From: Actinomyces sp. HMSC035G02
Lineage (GTDB): Bacteria; Actinomycetota; Actinomycetes; Actinomycetales; Actinomycetaceae
NCBI GenBank assembly: GCA_001838165.1
Contig: KV835902.1
Span: 1-26,887, forward strand
DNA: 26,887 bases
Direction: 5' to 3'
Part shown: positions 15,469 through 23,554 of the stretch, piece after piece
Position numbering within the stretch: the first letter of the stretch is position 1
Layout: each line of letters begins with the position of its first letter
Made by a program: the position numbers and the translations under genes
Notes under the pieces: model-generated
What the model was told of the DNA's origin: nothing
Database searches by the model: none
Seen by the model: the letters and a program-made list of their open reading frames with translations, nothing else

Positions 15469-17151
15469 ATGGCGACGCACGACGTCCTGCACGGCATCGG
15501 CGTCTCTGCCGGTACCGCTGCAGCTCCCGCCGCGATCGTCCAGCCTGCCCCCGGCGTCGACACGACGGAGCCGGGCAGCGTCGACGCTGCCGCTGACGGC
15601 GCGCGTGTCCGTGAGGCGCTCGCAGCCGTTTCCGCTCGTCTGAGCGACCGCGCTGCGAACGCGCCGGAGGAGACGAAGGCGATCCTCAAGGCCACCGCCC
15701 AGCTCGCGGGTGACCGCGGCCTGGCTAAGGCCGTTGATAAGAAGCTGAAGAAGGGCCTCGGCGTCACCCAGGCCGTCCATGACGCCGTCGAGGACTACGC
15801 GCAGATGCTGCGCAGTCTGGGCGGCTACATGGCCGAGCGTGCGACCGACCTGTACGACGTGCGTGACCGCGCGATCTGCGAGCTGCGTGGCCTGCCCGAG
15901 CCCGGCGTGCCGGCGTTCGATGGCCCCGTCGTCCTCGTGGCGCGCGACCTGGCTCCTGCCGAGACCGCGACCCTGAACCCGGAGACCGTCCTCGGCATCA
16001 TTACCGAGGTCGGCGGTCCCACCTCGCACACGGCGATCCTGGCCGCCCAGCTGGGCATCCCGGCGATCGTCAAGGCCGAGGGCATCATGGCTGTCGAGGA
16101 AGGCACGATGCTGGCCCTCGACGGTGGCGTCGGCGAGGTCATCGTCGCCCCCACCGAGGCGGAGGTGGACCTGCTCAAGGAACGCTCGCGTCGCCGCGCG
16201 CTCGCCCTGGCAGGCTCGACCGGCAAGGGCGCGACCTACGACGGCTACCCCGTCAAGCTCCTGGCCAACATCGGCACGGTTGACGACGCGATGAAGGCCT
16301 CGAAGTTTGACCTCGAAGGATCGGGCCTGTTCCGCACGGAGTTCCTGTTCCTGGAGCGTTCGGAGGCCCCGACGCTGGAGGAGCAGACCGACACCTACAC
16401 GAAGGTCCTGCAGTCCTTCGGGTCGCGTCGCGTGGTCGTTCGTACCCTCGACGCGGGCGCCGACAAGCCGCTGAGCTTCGCGGACCTGGGTGCCGAGGAG
16501 AACCCCGCCCTGGGCGTGCGCGGCCTGCGCCTGTGCCAGGTGCGCGAGGACCTCATCGACACGCAGCTGCAGGCTCTGGCCGCCGCCCACAAGGCGACGG
16601 GCGCGGAGCTGTGGGTCATGGCCCCCATGGTCTCGACTGCTGATGAAGCTAAGTGGTTCGCCGACAAGGCGCGTGGATACGGCCTGCCCAAGGTCGGCAT
16701 CATGATCGAGGTGCCCGCGGCCGCCCTGCGCGCCGAGCAGCTCCTGTCGATCGTCGACTTCGCGTCCATCGGCACGAACGACCTGACGCAGTACACGATG
16801 GCTGCCGACCGCCTGGACGGCAACCTGGCACCCCTCCTGGATCCGTGGCAGCCCGCGGTCCTCGAGATGATCCGCCACGCCTGCAATGGCGGTCGTGCGA
16901 CGGGCAAGCCGATCGGCGTGTGTGGCGAGGCCGGCGGCGATCCGCTGCTGGCCCTGGTCCTCACGGGCCTGGGTGTCGCCTCCCTGTCGATGGCTCCGTC
17001 GAAGGTCAACGCTGTGCGCGCCGCCCTGCGCATGCACGACCTGGCGACCTGCCAGCAGATGGCCGCCTTCGCGGTGGATGCCCCCAGCGCGAAGGAAGGC
17101 CGTGAGAACGTCGTGAAGCTGGTGGCTCCGGCGATGCTGGATCTGCTCTGA
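15469..17151 (+). CDS. ptsI: PEP-protein phosphotransferase, enzyme I of the PTS
   Basis: A 560-residue enzyme that autophosphorylates from phosphoenolpyruvate and passes phosphate to HPr. The swivelling His domain carries GGPTSHTAILAAQLGIPAIV with phospho-His187. The PEP-binding barrel holds LFRTEFLFLERSEAPT, the GTNDLTQYTMAADR motif, and GVCGEAGGDP with catalytic Cys485 near the C-terminus. Length is slightly under the E. coli enzyme (575). The ATG at 15469 lies four bases after the ptsH stop, so the two are one operon, ended by a strong terminator at 17174. These general components sit beside a sugar-specific permease, its hydrolase and its repressor. Confidence 0.96.
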   Translation: MATHDVLHGIGVSAGTAAAPAAIVQPAPGVDTTEPGSVDAAADGARVREALAAVSARLSDRAANAPEETKAILKATAQLAGDRGLAKAVDKKLKKGLGVTQAVHDAVEDYAQMLRSLGGYMAERATDLYDVRDRAICELRGLPEPGVPAFDGPVVLVARDLAPAETATLNPETVLGIITEVGGPTSHTAILAAQLGIPAIVKAEGIMAVEEGTMLALDGGVGEVIVAPTEAEVDLLKERSRRRALALAGSTGKGATYDGYPVKLLANIGTVDDAMKASKFDLEGSGLFRTEFLFLERSEAPTLEEQTDTYTKVLQSFGSRRVVVRTLDAGADKPLSFADLGAEENPALGVRGLRLCQVREDLIDTQLQALAAAHKATGAELWVMAPMVSTADEAKWFADKARGYGLPKVGIMIEVPAAALRAEQLLSIVDFASIGTNDLTQYTMAADRLDGNLAPLLDPWQPAVLEMIRHACNGGRATGKPIGVCGEAGGDPLLALVLTGLGVASLSMAPSKVNAVRAALRMHDLATCQQMAAFAVDAPSAKEGRENVVKLVAPAMLDLL

Positions 17152-17173
17152 TCAGGCGCTTCTGACAAGCAAC

Positions 17174-17211
17174 GGGTGGGCCCGGGAACCAATCGGTTCC
17201 CGGGCCCACCC
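17174..17211. terminator. Terminator after ptsI
   Basis: A perfect 17-bp stem (arms 17174-17190 and 17195-17211, loop AATC), 22 bp after ptsI and followed by CCGTTTGTG. The convergent gene at 17239 ends 28 bp away, so it probably acts in both directions. Confidence 0.88.
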
Positions 17212-17238
17212 CGTTTGTGTGCGCGTTGCGTGGCCGCG

Positions 17239-17946
17239 TCAGTCCCTGCGGATTGCGTCGGCCGGGTTGGGGGCGGCCGGTGTGCCCGCGCCCTGCTTCG
17301 GAGTCTTCTTGGAGCGGCCCGAGAAGAGAGCCGTGAGGATCAGGATGACGCCGAGGATTGCGATCGCGCTGATCCCAATGACCGGCAGATTGAGGTTCGT
17401 GATGTAGGCCTCGGTGATGAGGAACGCGCCCACCATGCACACCAGGAGAGCCCACACGAAAGAACCGACGCGCACGCCCCTACGGGGGGCCTCGGGCAGC
17501 GGGTAGGTGGCGCCGAGGCCACTTTGTGCGCTCCACGTCTGGGTACCCGGGGCGGGTGACGCGCCCGCCCTCGCCTGAGCGCCGGGGGCAGCCCCGGCCT
17601 CGTGCCCCCGAGGAGCCGACTCACCCGTGGAGGCCGGATCGAAGGCGGTGCGTCCGCTCGTGCCTACAGAGCCAGCGGGAGTGCCAGCCTGCGCCTGTGA
17701 ACCCTGAGCGCCCGGTGCGCCCGCCTGGCTCTCAGCGCCAGCGTCTGCCCGAAAGGGATCGGCAGGCATCTGCGTGGTTGGGGCCTCGCGGAAGATCGCG
17801 AGCGGGTCCGAGGAGAGGTCCGGCGACGAGGTCGGCATCTCGACGGTCGCATCCTGGCCGACGGAGGGGGCGGGAGTCGTCGGCAGCGGCGTCGTCACGT
17901 CGAATTCGGGCAGCTGGGTGGTCTGATCGTCGTTCGAGGTAGTCAT
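17239..17946 (-). CDS. Two-TM membrane protein with long Thr/Pro/Ala-rich cytosolic tail (unknown function)
   Basis: A 235-residue protein I do not recognise. Residues 1 to about 155 are low-complexity, rich in Ala, Pro, Gly, Thr and Gln. Two membrane segments (about 160-182 and 188-210) follow, then a basic tail (SGRSKKTPKQ). The N-terminal part repeats a short T-[TV]-x-[LM]-P motif four times: TTQLP (9-13), TTPLP (18-22), TVEMP (34-38) and TTQMP (57-61). Such sites suit recognition by an actinobacterial Ser/Thr kinase, but that is inference. AGGAAGG lies 8-14 bp before the ATG. It follows the PspC-protein gene with a 15-bp gap on the same strand, so they likely form an operon and may share a job in envelope sensing. 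Confidence 0.75.
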   Translation of the reverse strand: MTTSNDDQTTQLPEFDVTTPLPTTPAPSVGQDATVEMPTSSPDLSSDPLAIFREAPTTQMPADPFRADAGAESQAGAPGAQGSQAQAGTPAGSVGTSGRTAFDPASTGESAPRGHEAGAAPGAQARAGASPAPGTQTWSAQSGLGATYPLPEAPRRGVRVGSFVWALLVCMVGAFLITEAYITNLNLPVIGISAIAILGVILILTALFSGRSKKTPKQGAGTPAAPNPADAIRRD

Positions 17947-17961
17947 GGTCGTGGTCCTTCC

Positions 17962-19692
17962 TCAGTTACCCGACTGGGAGCCGGTGGGGGTAGGGGACGG
18001 GGTGGGCGTTGCGCTCGGGGTCGCGCTGGGCGTGGCAGCGGGGGCCGGCGTGGAACCCCAGGTGCCCGAGGTATCGGGGGACTGCACGATCGTCAGCGTG
18101 TCGATGTCCGCGTCGTCGGTGATGAGGATCGTGATACCGCCGAGCGAGGGCTTTCCCCAGGCAGGGGAGGAAACGGTCACGCCGGAGCAGTTGTTCAACG
18201 GCTCGGCCCATCCGTTGCCGTCCATGTTCGTGGTGAGGTCGTCGATGCTGGACTGGCAGATGATCTGCACGGGCTGGCCCTCAGCCATCTGAATGGTGAG
18301 TCGGCTCCAGGCCCGCCAGTCGACCGTAATCGTCTTGGTCGTGCCGACGGGCGCGCCGGTCAGGTCGAGCGTGGTCGCGCTGGTCGGGTTGCCTCCGCTA
18401 ACCTCGTCGACCGTCCAGTCGAGCGTCGTCTGGTTGCCGATGGCACCCACGTGAGTGTTGATGAGGAAATCGGTTGGGTGAGATGCCTGGGAGCCAACGA
18501 GGCCTGTGGGGAGTGCCATCACCATGCCGATGACCGACAGGGTAGTGAGCCAGCCGGCGCTGCGATCGCGCAGGGCGGCGATCGCCAGGGAGAACCCGAC
18601 GATGAGCAGGCACACGCCGCCACCAACGGTGATGATGCGGGCGATCGTTTGCCCCTCGGTCTCCCCGGTGATGAAGGGGATGGCGGGGCCTTTATCGACC
18701 ATGTAAATGCCAGCGAAAACGGCGGCCACCACCAGGATCAGCAGGCCCGTGATCGCCAGGTTCACGCGACTGGAGACGGTGCGCGGGCGATGCGTCGGCA
18801 TGGGACGCGGGGTCCACTGACGAGGCCGGGGAGCGGTAGGCGGAGTCGTCCAGCCGGGGTGGGGCTGGCCGGGGCGAGCGGCGGCCGGGCGCGGCCCGGC
18901 GTTCGTGCCCTGAGCGGCGGAGGTGGCGCCAGTGGGGCGTGGGGCGCCCGCGCTACCTGCGCTTCCTGCGGGGACGCCGTAGGCGGGGAAACCCTCGGGG
19001 GCCTGAGTGTTCTGCTGCTGCGGCATGGTGGTGCCCGTGTCCTCAGCGCCCGGGGCGCTGTGCCCAAAAGGGTCGGAGGCTCCCGCCGCCGATGCCTGCT
19101 GCTGGGGCGTACCGTACTGCGGGTTGCCGTACTGGGGCGCACCATACTGCGGATTGCCGTACTGCGGATTTCCGTACTGAGGGGTGGTGCGGTTCGCGCC
19201 CGTCTGGGGCCCGCCCGAAGCTGAACGGGTGACGCTGACGAGTACCACGACGACGGCTGTGATGCCCGCGGCGAGTGCCAGGAGCTGAATCCACCCGAGT
19301 CCCAAGCCCCCGATGATGCCTACCGCGGACAGTGACGAGGACAGGCCCGCAAGGATCATGAAGACGCCGCCGATCACTGCAATGTCGAAGCGGCCCTCCA
19401 GGGTCTCTTCCAAGTGGATGCGGCCGTCGGCGGCCTCGGGCAGGAGGAGCCACGCGAGTCCGTAAGCGATCGCCACGACGGGCATACAGAACGTGGCGAC
19501 CACCATGAGGACGCGCACGAGCGACAGATCCCAGCCCTGGTGAGCAGCGATGCCCGAGCACACGCCTCCGATTGCTCGCTCCTGAGCGCGGTACCAGCCC
19601 GAGCCTCGGACCGCGTCAAAGAAGCTGTTGCGGGGCGGGCGCTGCTGGTACTGGGCACCGGGGTCTGTTGTACCGTTCGGCCAACTCATCAT
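17962..19692 (-). CDS. PspC-domain membrane protein with extracytoplasmic beta domain
   Basis: A 576-residue protein. Residues ~33-88 are a PspC domain (WYRAQERAIGGVCSGIAAHQGWDLSLVRVL...), then two or three membrane segments. The middle is a Gly/Pro/Gln/Tyr/Asn-rich stretch with QYGNP-type repeats. Two more membrane segments (ITGLLILVVAAVFAGIY and RIITVGGGVCLLIVGFS) and another hydrophobic stretch follow. The last ~170 residues are a Thr/Asp-rich beta domain like the LiaF/toast-rack type, ending in a Thr/Pro tail. In such proteins PspC anchors envelope-stress sensing, and the domain could control the divergent kinase. The start at 19692 (first of two ATGs) has GAGGA upstream; longer frames lack support. 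Confidence 0.82.
   Translation of the reverse strand: MMSWPNGTTDPGAQYQQRPPRNSFFDAVRGSGWYRAQERAIGGVCSGIAAHQGWDLSLVRVLMVVATFCMPVVAIAYGLAWLLLPEAADGRIHLEETLEGRFDIAVIGGVFMILAGLSSSLSAVGIIGGLGLGWIQLLALAAGITAVVVVLVSVTRSASGGPQTGANRTTPQYGNPQYGNPQYGAPQYGNPQYGTPQQQASAAGASDPFGHSAPGAEDTGTTMPQQQNTQAPEGFPAYGVPAGSAGSAGAPRPTGATSAAQGTNAGPRPAAARPGQPHPGWTTPPTAPRPRQWTPRPMPTHRPRTVSSRVNLAITGLLILVVAAVFAGIYMVDKGPAIPFITGETEGQTIARIITVGGGVCLLIVGFSLAIAALRDRSAGWLTTLSVIGMVMALPTGLVGSQASHPTDFLINTHVGAIGNQTTLDWTVDEVSGGNPTSATTLDLTGAPVGTTKTITVDWRAWSRLTIQMAEGQPVQIICQSSIDDLTTNMDGNGWAEPLNNCSGVTVSSPAWGKPSLGGITILITDDADIDTLTIVQSPDTSGTWGSTPAPAATPSATPSATPTPSPTPTGSQSGN
19114..19188 (-). repeat. Five tandem 15-bp units encoding Gln-Tyr-Gly-x-Pro
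   Basis: Five units of 15 bp, each beginning GTACTG or ATACTG on the plus strand, lie inside the PspC-protein gene and encode QYGNP, QYGNP, QYGAP, QYGNP, QYGTP in reverse. They are in frame, so slippage would change linker length without breaking the protein. Confidence 0.85.
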
Positions 19693-19709
19693 GCACTTCC
19701 TCTCGATGG

Positions 19710-19728
19710 GATCCACACGGCGTGGATC
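19710..19728. promoter_or_regulatory. GATCCAC-N5-GTGGATC inverted repeat before the PspC-protein gene
   Basis: A 7-bp-arm perfect inverted repeat with 5-bp spacer, 17 bp before the PspC-protein start codon (19692, minus strand). Its position suits an operator or a leader-RNA element. The regulator is not known. Confidence 0.4.
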
Positions 19729-19753
19729 GATACCACTACTCAACCAAAGAGAC

Positions 19754-19812
19754 GGGGTGCCCCGATAGTAGGGGACCCCCTGAACGGCCCCTGATTGTGG
19801 TGGGGGTACCCC
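19754..19812. promoter_or_regulatory. Three GGGG-CCCC palindromes in the divergent promoter region
   Basis: GGGGTGCCCC (19754-19763), GGGGACCCC (19771-19779) and GGGGTACCCC (19803-19812) lie in the 154-bp region between the PspC-protein and kinase genes. The first two could also fold together into a hairpin. Centres are about 16.5 and 32.5 bp apart, near 1.5 and 3 helical turns. Their number and place suit binding of the LuxR-family regulator encoded downstream; this is inferred. Confidence 0.45.
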
Positions 19813-19846
19813 GGGGGTAGCTCCCGTGGCATGCCACAATGGGAAC

Positions 19847-21139
19847 GTGAGCAGACCCGTGAACTCCCCCCACCCGGGGTGGACTCCACCCATTCCGGCG
19901 CCCCCCGCCAGGCCACCGCTCGTGCGCGCAACCGCCGCGAGCCCGGACATGCCGGCCCCCTGGATGGCAGGCGTCTGCGCCGGATTGGCCGTGCACCTGG
20001 GAGTGTCGGTCGCTCTCGTACGCATCATCATGATCTGCATGACCTTTGTGGGTCTCGGCTTCGGCGTTTACCTGTGGCTGTGGGTGACGGTCCCCGAAGA
20101 TTCCCCGGAGCGAAGCGGGGAGGGCACGCTCAGCCCCGGCCTCGTCCGACTGCGCGAGGAACGTGCTGCCCAGGTGTCGCGTAACCGCTTGCTCGTCGTC
20201 GGCGTGGCCCTGATCGTCGGCGCGATCATTGGCACGATCCTGAACGCGACGAACACGCTGGACTGGCGAGACATGGGGTCGATCATCACGATCGTTTCCG
20301 GTATCTCGCTCGTGTGGAGCCAGAGTCGAAACGTGAGTTCCTGGCGGTCGTTGCGCTTCATCGGGGCTGTCTTCGGCGGTATCGTGCTGCTCAGCCTCGG
20401 CGTCGTCATGGTGGCCTCGCGCGACAACCCGCCCATCATTCTGCTGCGCGGTGGCCTCATCGGTGCTGCCCTGGTCGCGGGCGTGCTCTTCGCTCTCGTC
20501 CCCATGTGGCTGCGCACGACGAAGGACCTGTCCCAGGCCCAGGCGCAGCGCGTGCGCGAATCCGAGCGCGCCGACATCGCCGCCCACCTGCATGACTCCG
20601 TGCTCCAGGCCCTTACTCTTATCCGCGCATCCGCCGAGGACCCCGCCCGTGTGCGCGCCATCGCCCTCACTGAGGAGCGCGAGCTGCGCGCCTGGCTCTA
20701 CACGGGCCACGCGCAGGCCGCCGACTCCCTCGACGCTGCCGTCACCGAGGCGGTCGTGGGCGTCGAGAGTCGCTACGGCGTGCCCATCAGTGTGGTCGTC
20801 GTCGGCGACATGCGCCCGGGCCCCGGCGAACTCGCGCTCGTCGCAGCCCTCGCCGAGGCCTGCCAAAACGCCGTGCGCCACGGTGCCCCGCCCGTCTCCG
20901 TCTACGTCGAAGTGCGCCCCCAGGCCGTGGAGGCCTTCATCAAAGACAGCGGCGAAGGCTTCGACCCCGCCTCGATCGCGGCCGACCGCCACGGCGTGCG
21001 CGACTCCATCGTTGGACGCATGCGCAGGACCGGGGGCAACGCCACGATCAGGCGTCTCGCTCGCGGAACCGAAGTTGCTCTGAGCGTGCCGCGCTCCGAT
21101 ATCCTGGAAGAAACAGCGCCCAACGGGAGGACACAGTGA
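19847..21139 (+). CDS. PspC-domain sensor histidine kinase (HisKA_3, NarL/LiaS-like)
   Basis: A 430-residue membrane kinase. A Pro-rich leader is followed by a PspC domain (MPAPWMAGVCAGLAVHLGVSVALVRIIMICM) at about 35-90, then a loop and four membrane segments (about 115-220). The phosphoacceptor box is ERADIAAHLHDSVLQALTLI with His249, of the HisKA_3 type that pairs with LuxR-type regulators. The C-terminal ATPase domain has the N-box (ALAEACQNAVRHG) and the G-box (DSGEGFDPASI). It probably senses envelope stress through PspC contact with the divergent protein and phosphorylates the regulator whose gene overlaps it by four bases. The start is uncertain: GTG at 19847 has GGGA upstream, GTG at 19826 and 19859 are also in frame. 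Confidence 0.9.
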   Translation: MSRPVNSPHPGWTPPIPAPPARPPLVRATAASPDMPAPWMAGVCAGLAVHLGVSVALVRIIMICMTFVGLGFGVYLWLWVTVPEDSPERSGEGTLSPGLVRLREERAAQVSRNRLLVVGVALIVGAIIGTILNATNTLDWRDMGSIITIVSGISLVWSQSRNVSSWRSLRFIGAVFGGIVLLSLGVVMVASRDNPPIILLRGGLIGAALVAGVLFALVPMWLRTTKDLSQAQAQRVRESERADIAAHLHDSVLQALTLIRASAEDPARVRAIALTEERELRAWLYTGHAQAADSLDAAVTEAVVGVESRYGVPISVVVVGDMRPGPGELALVAALAEACQNAVRHGAPPVSVYVEVRPQAVEAFIKDSGEGFDPASIAADRHGVRDSIVGRMRRTGGNATIRRLARGTEVALSVPRSDILEETAPNGRTQ

Positions 21140-21786
21140 CCATCCGCATCCTCGTCATCGACGACCACCCCATGGTTCGCGCAGGCGTGCGCGCCGAGCT
21201 CGAAAACTCCGGGGCTGACCTGGAGGTCGTCGGCGACGCCTCCGACGTCGAGGGCGCCATCGCGGCCTGCCGTGCGCTCACCCCGGACGTGGCCCTCCTC
21301 GACGTGCACCTGCCCGGCGGAAACGGCGGTGGTGGGGCCGAAGTGGCCAGCACGTGCCGCGACATCGAGGGCTTGCACTTCCTGGCGCTGTCCGTCTCGG
21401 ACGCCGCCGAGGACGTCGTCCAGGTCATCCGCGCGGGCGCCCGCGGATACGTCACCAAGTCGATCTCCACCCCCGACCTCGTCGAGGCCATCGGCCGCGT
21501 CGCCGCCGGGGACGCCGCCTTCAGCCCGCGCCTGGCTGGCTTCGTGCTCGACGCCTTCGGGACCGGCGAGGTGTCCACGACCGACACTGAGCTGGACCTG
21601 CTGTCCGCGCGCGAGCAGGAGGTCATGCGCCTCATCGCCCGCGGTTACACGTACAAGGAAGTCGCCCATGACCTGTTCATCTCCATCAAGACCGTAGAAA
21701 CCCACGTGAGTTCGGTCCTGCGCAAGCTCCAGCTCTCCAACCGCAACGAGCTGACGCGCTGGGCGATGCAGCGACACATCGTGTGA
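21136..21786 (+). CDS. NarL/LuxR-family response regulator
   Basis: A 216-residue regulator. The receiver domain has the acidic pair Asp9-Asp10, phosphoacceptor Asp56 (DVALLDVHLPGG) and conserved Lys108 (RGYVTKSIS). The C-terminal LuxR helix-turn-helix is about 151-212 (SAREQEVMRLIARGYTYKEVAHDLFISIKTVETHVSSVLRKLQ). A GTG start overlaps the kinase stop by four bases (GTGA) and GGGAGG precedes it, so kinase and regulator are translationally coupled partners. The likely targets are its own divergent promoter region and the PspC-protein operon. Confidence 0.94.
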   Translation: MTIRILVIDDHPMVRAGVRAELENSGADLEVVGDASDVEGAIAACRALTPDVALLDVHLPGGNGGGGAEVASTCRDIEGLHFLALSVSDAAEDVVQVIRAGARGYVTKSISTPDLVEAIGRVAAGDAAFSPRLAGFVLDAFGTGEVSTTDTELDLLSAREQEVMRLIARGYTYKEVAHDLFISIKTVETHVSSVLRKLQLSNRNELTRWAMQRHIV

Positions 21787-21926
21787 GGTCGGCCCCCTTT
21801 CGCGCGCCCCATCCGTAGTGTGGCGTACCGCCGCCCTTACAATGGAACCCCGAGGGTGCGACAGCGCCTGACCGCCCCACCGCCCCGCACGGACGGCCCC
21901 TTTATTTCCGCGACCTCGGAGGACGC

Positions 21927-23417
21927 ATGCATCGCATCGGTTTTGATAGTGATCAGTACGTCGAGATGCAGTCTCGACACATCGCCCAGCGACGAAGCGA
22001 ATTCGGCGGAAAGCTGTATTTGGAGTTCGGTGGCAAACTGATCGACGACATGCACGCCTCGCGTGTTCTGCCCGGTTTCACGCCCGACAACAAGGTGCGT
22101 ATGCTGCGAGAACTGGCCGACGAGGTCGAGATCATCGTCGCCGTCAACGCCAAGGACTTCGCGCGCCGAAAGGTCCGCGCCGACATGGGCACCACGTACG
22201 ACGATGAGGTTCTGCGCCAGATCGACGAGTTCCGTGAGCGTGGCCTGTACGTCGGTTCCGTCGTCATCACCCAGTGGACGGACGACAACAAGGCAGCCGC
22301 CGAGGTGAAGGAACGCTTCGAGAAGCTCGGCATCCGCGTCTACCGCCACTTCCCGATCCCCGGCTACCCCTCGGACGTCGAGCGCATTGTCTCGGACGAG
22401 GGCTACGGCGCCAACGAGTACGTGGAGACCAGCCGCGACCTCGTCGTTGTGACGGCTCCTGGACCGGGCTCCGGCAAGATGGCGACCTGCCTGTCGCAGC
22501 TGTACCACGACCACAAGCGCGGGATCGAGTCGGGGTACGCGAAGTGGGAGACTTTCCCGATCTGGAACATTCCGCTGGATCACCCGGTCAACATTGCCTA
22601 CGAGGCGGCCACCGCCGACCTCGACGACGTCAACATGATTGATCCCTTCCATCTGGAGGCGTACGGGATCAAGACGGTCAACTACAACCGTGACGTCGAA
22701 ATCTTCCCGGTCCTGAACCGCCTCTTCGAGAAGATCCTCGGATCCTCCCCGTACAAGAGCCCCACGGACATGGGCGTCAACATGGCGGGCCACTGCATCG
22801 TCGACGACGAGGCCTGCAGGGAAGCCTCGCGCCAGGAGATCATTCGCCGCTACTACAAGGCCCTCGTGACCGAGAAGAAGGAAATGAGCGAGCCCGTGCA
22901 GTCGGCGCGCATCTCCCTGCTGATGAGCCGCGTGGGCGTGGGCCGCATGGACCGCCCGGTCGTGCGTCCGGCCCTCGAGCTGGCCGAGGCCACGGGCGAG
23001 CCGGCCGCCGCGATCGAGCTGCCCGACGGCCAGATCGTCACGGGCAAGACGTCGGCGCTGCTGGGCTGCTCCTCGGCGATGCTCCTCAACGCCCTCAAGA
23101 AGCTCGCCGGCCTGCCGGACGAGGTCCAGCTCCTCGCCCCGGAGTCGATCGAGCCGATCCAACGCCTCAAGACCCGCGACCTGGGCTCACGCAACCCGCG
23201 CCTGCACACCGACGAGGTCCTCATCGCGCTCGCGGTCAGCGCCAACGGCGACGACAACGCGCGCCGCGCCCTGGACAAGCTGAGCGCGCTGCGCGACTGC
23301 GACGTGCACGAGTCGGTCATCCTGGGCCCTGTGGACGAGGGCATCTTCCGTTCGCTCGGCATCCAGGTGACGACTGAGCCGGTGTACGCGACGAAGTCGC
23401 TGTACCGCAAGAAGTAA
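21927..23417 (+). CDS. DUF1846 (UPF0371) family protein
   Basis: A 496-residue protein of the DUF1846 family, found in many Gram-positive bacteria, whose biochemical role I do not know as settled. Family stretches are [42 protein letters not shown] and the segment [20 protein letters not shown]. The latter has a P-loop-like G-P-G-S-G-K with Lys184 at 179-184, suggestive of nucleotide or phosphate binding. [33 protein letters not shown] residues follow in the second half. GGAGGA stands six bases before the ATG at 21927, an excellent ribosome site. A TACAAT (21838-21843) could be the -10 of its own promoter, but the -35 is weak. It ends 48 bp before a large hairpin. Confidence 0.88.
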   Translation: MHRIGFDSDQYVEMQSRHIAQRRSEFGGKLYLEFGGKLIDDMHASRVLPGFTPDNKVRMLRELADEVEIIVAVNAKDFARRKVRADMGTTYDDEVLRQIDEFRERGLYVGSVVITQWTDDNKAAAEVKERFEKLGIRVYRHFPIPGYPSDVERIVSDEGYGANEYVETSRDLVVVTAPGPGSGKMATCLSQLYHDHKRGIESGYAKWETFPIWNIPLDHPVNIAYEAATADLDDVNMIDPFHLEAYGIKTVNYNRDVEIFPVLNRLFEKILGSSPYKSPTDMGVNMAGHCIVDDEACREASRQEIIRRYYKALVTEKKEMSEPVQSARISLLMSRVGVGRMDRPVVRPALELAEATGEPAAAIELPDGQIVTGKTSALLGCSSAMLLNALKKLAGLPDEVQLLAPESIEPIQRLKTRDLGSRNPRLHTDEVLIALAVSANGDDNARRALDKLSALRDCDVHESVILGPVDEGIFRSLGIQVTTEPVYATKSLYRKK

Positions 23418-23425
23418 TCGCTTCG

Positions 23426-23476
23426 ACGAGGCCGGGGTTTCCTTCGCGTATGGGCGCGGGGAGGCCCCGGCCTCGT
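23426..23476 (+). terminator. Terminator after the DUF1846 gene
   Basis: A 12-bp perfect stem ACGAGGCCGGGG / CCCCGGCCTCGT with a 27-base loop, followed by TGTGTGCC. The long loop makes it weaker than the other terminators here, but its location right after the gene fits. Confidence 0.6.
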
Positions 23477-23554
23477 TGTGTGCCGCCTTTCGTGGTTGGT
23501 GCCACCCGGGGCGGGGGTCGCAGGTGAGGGTGGGGCGGTTTACCCTTGGAGGCG

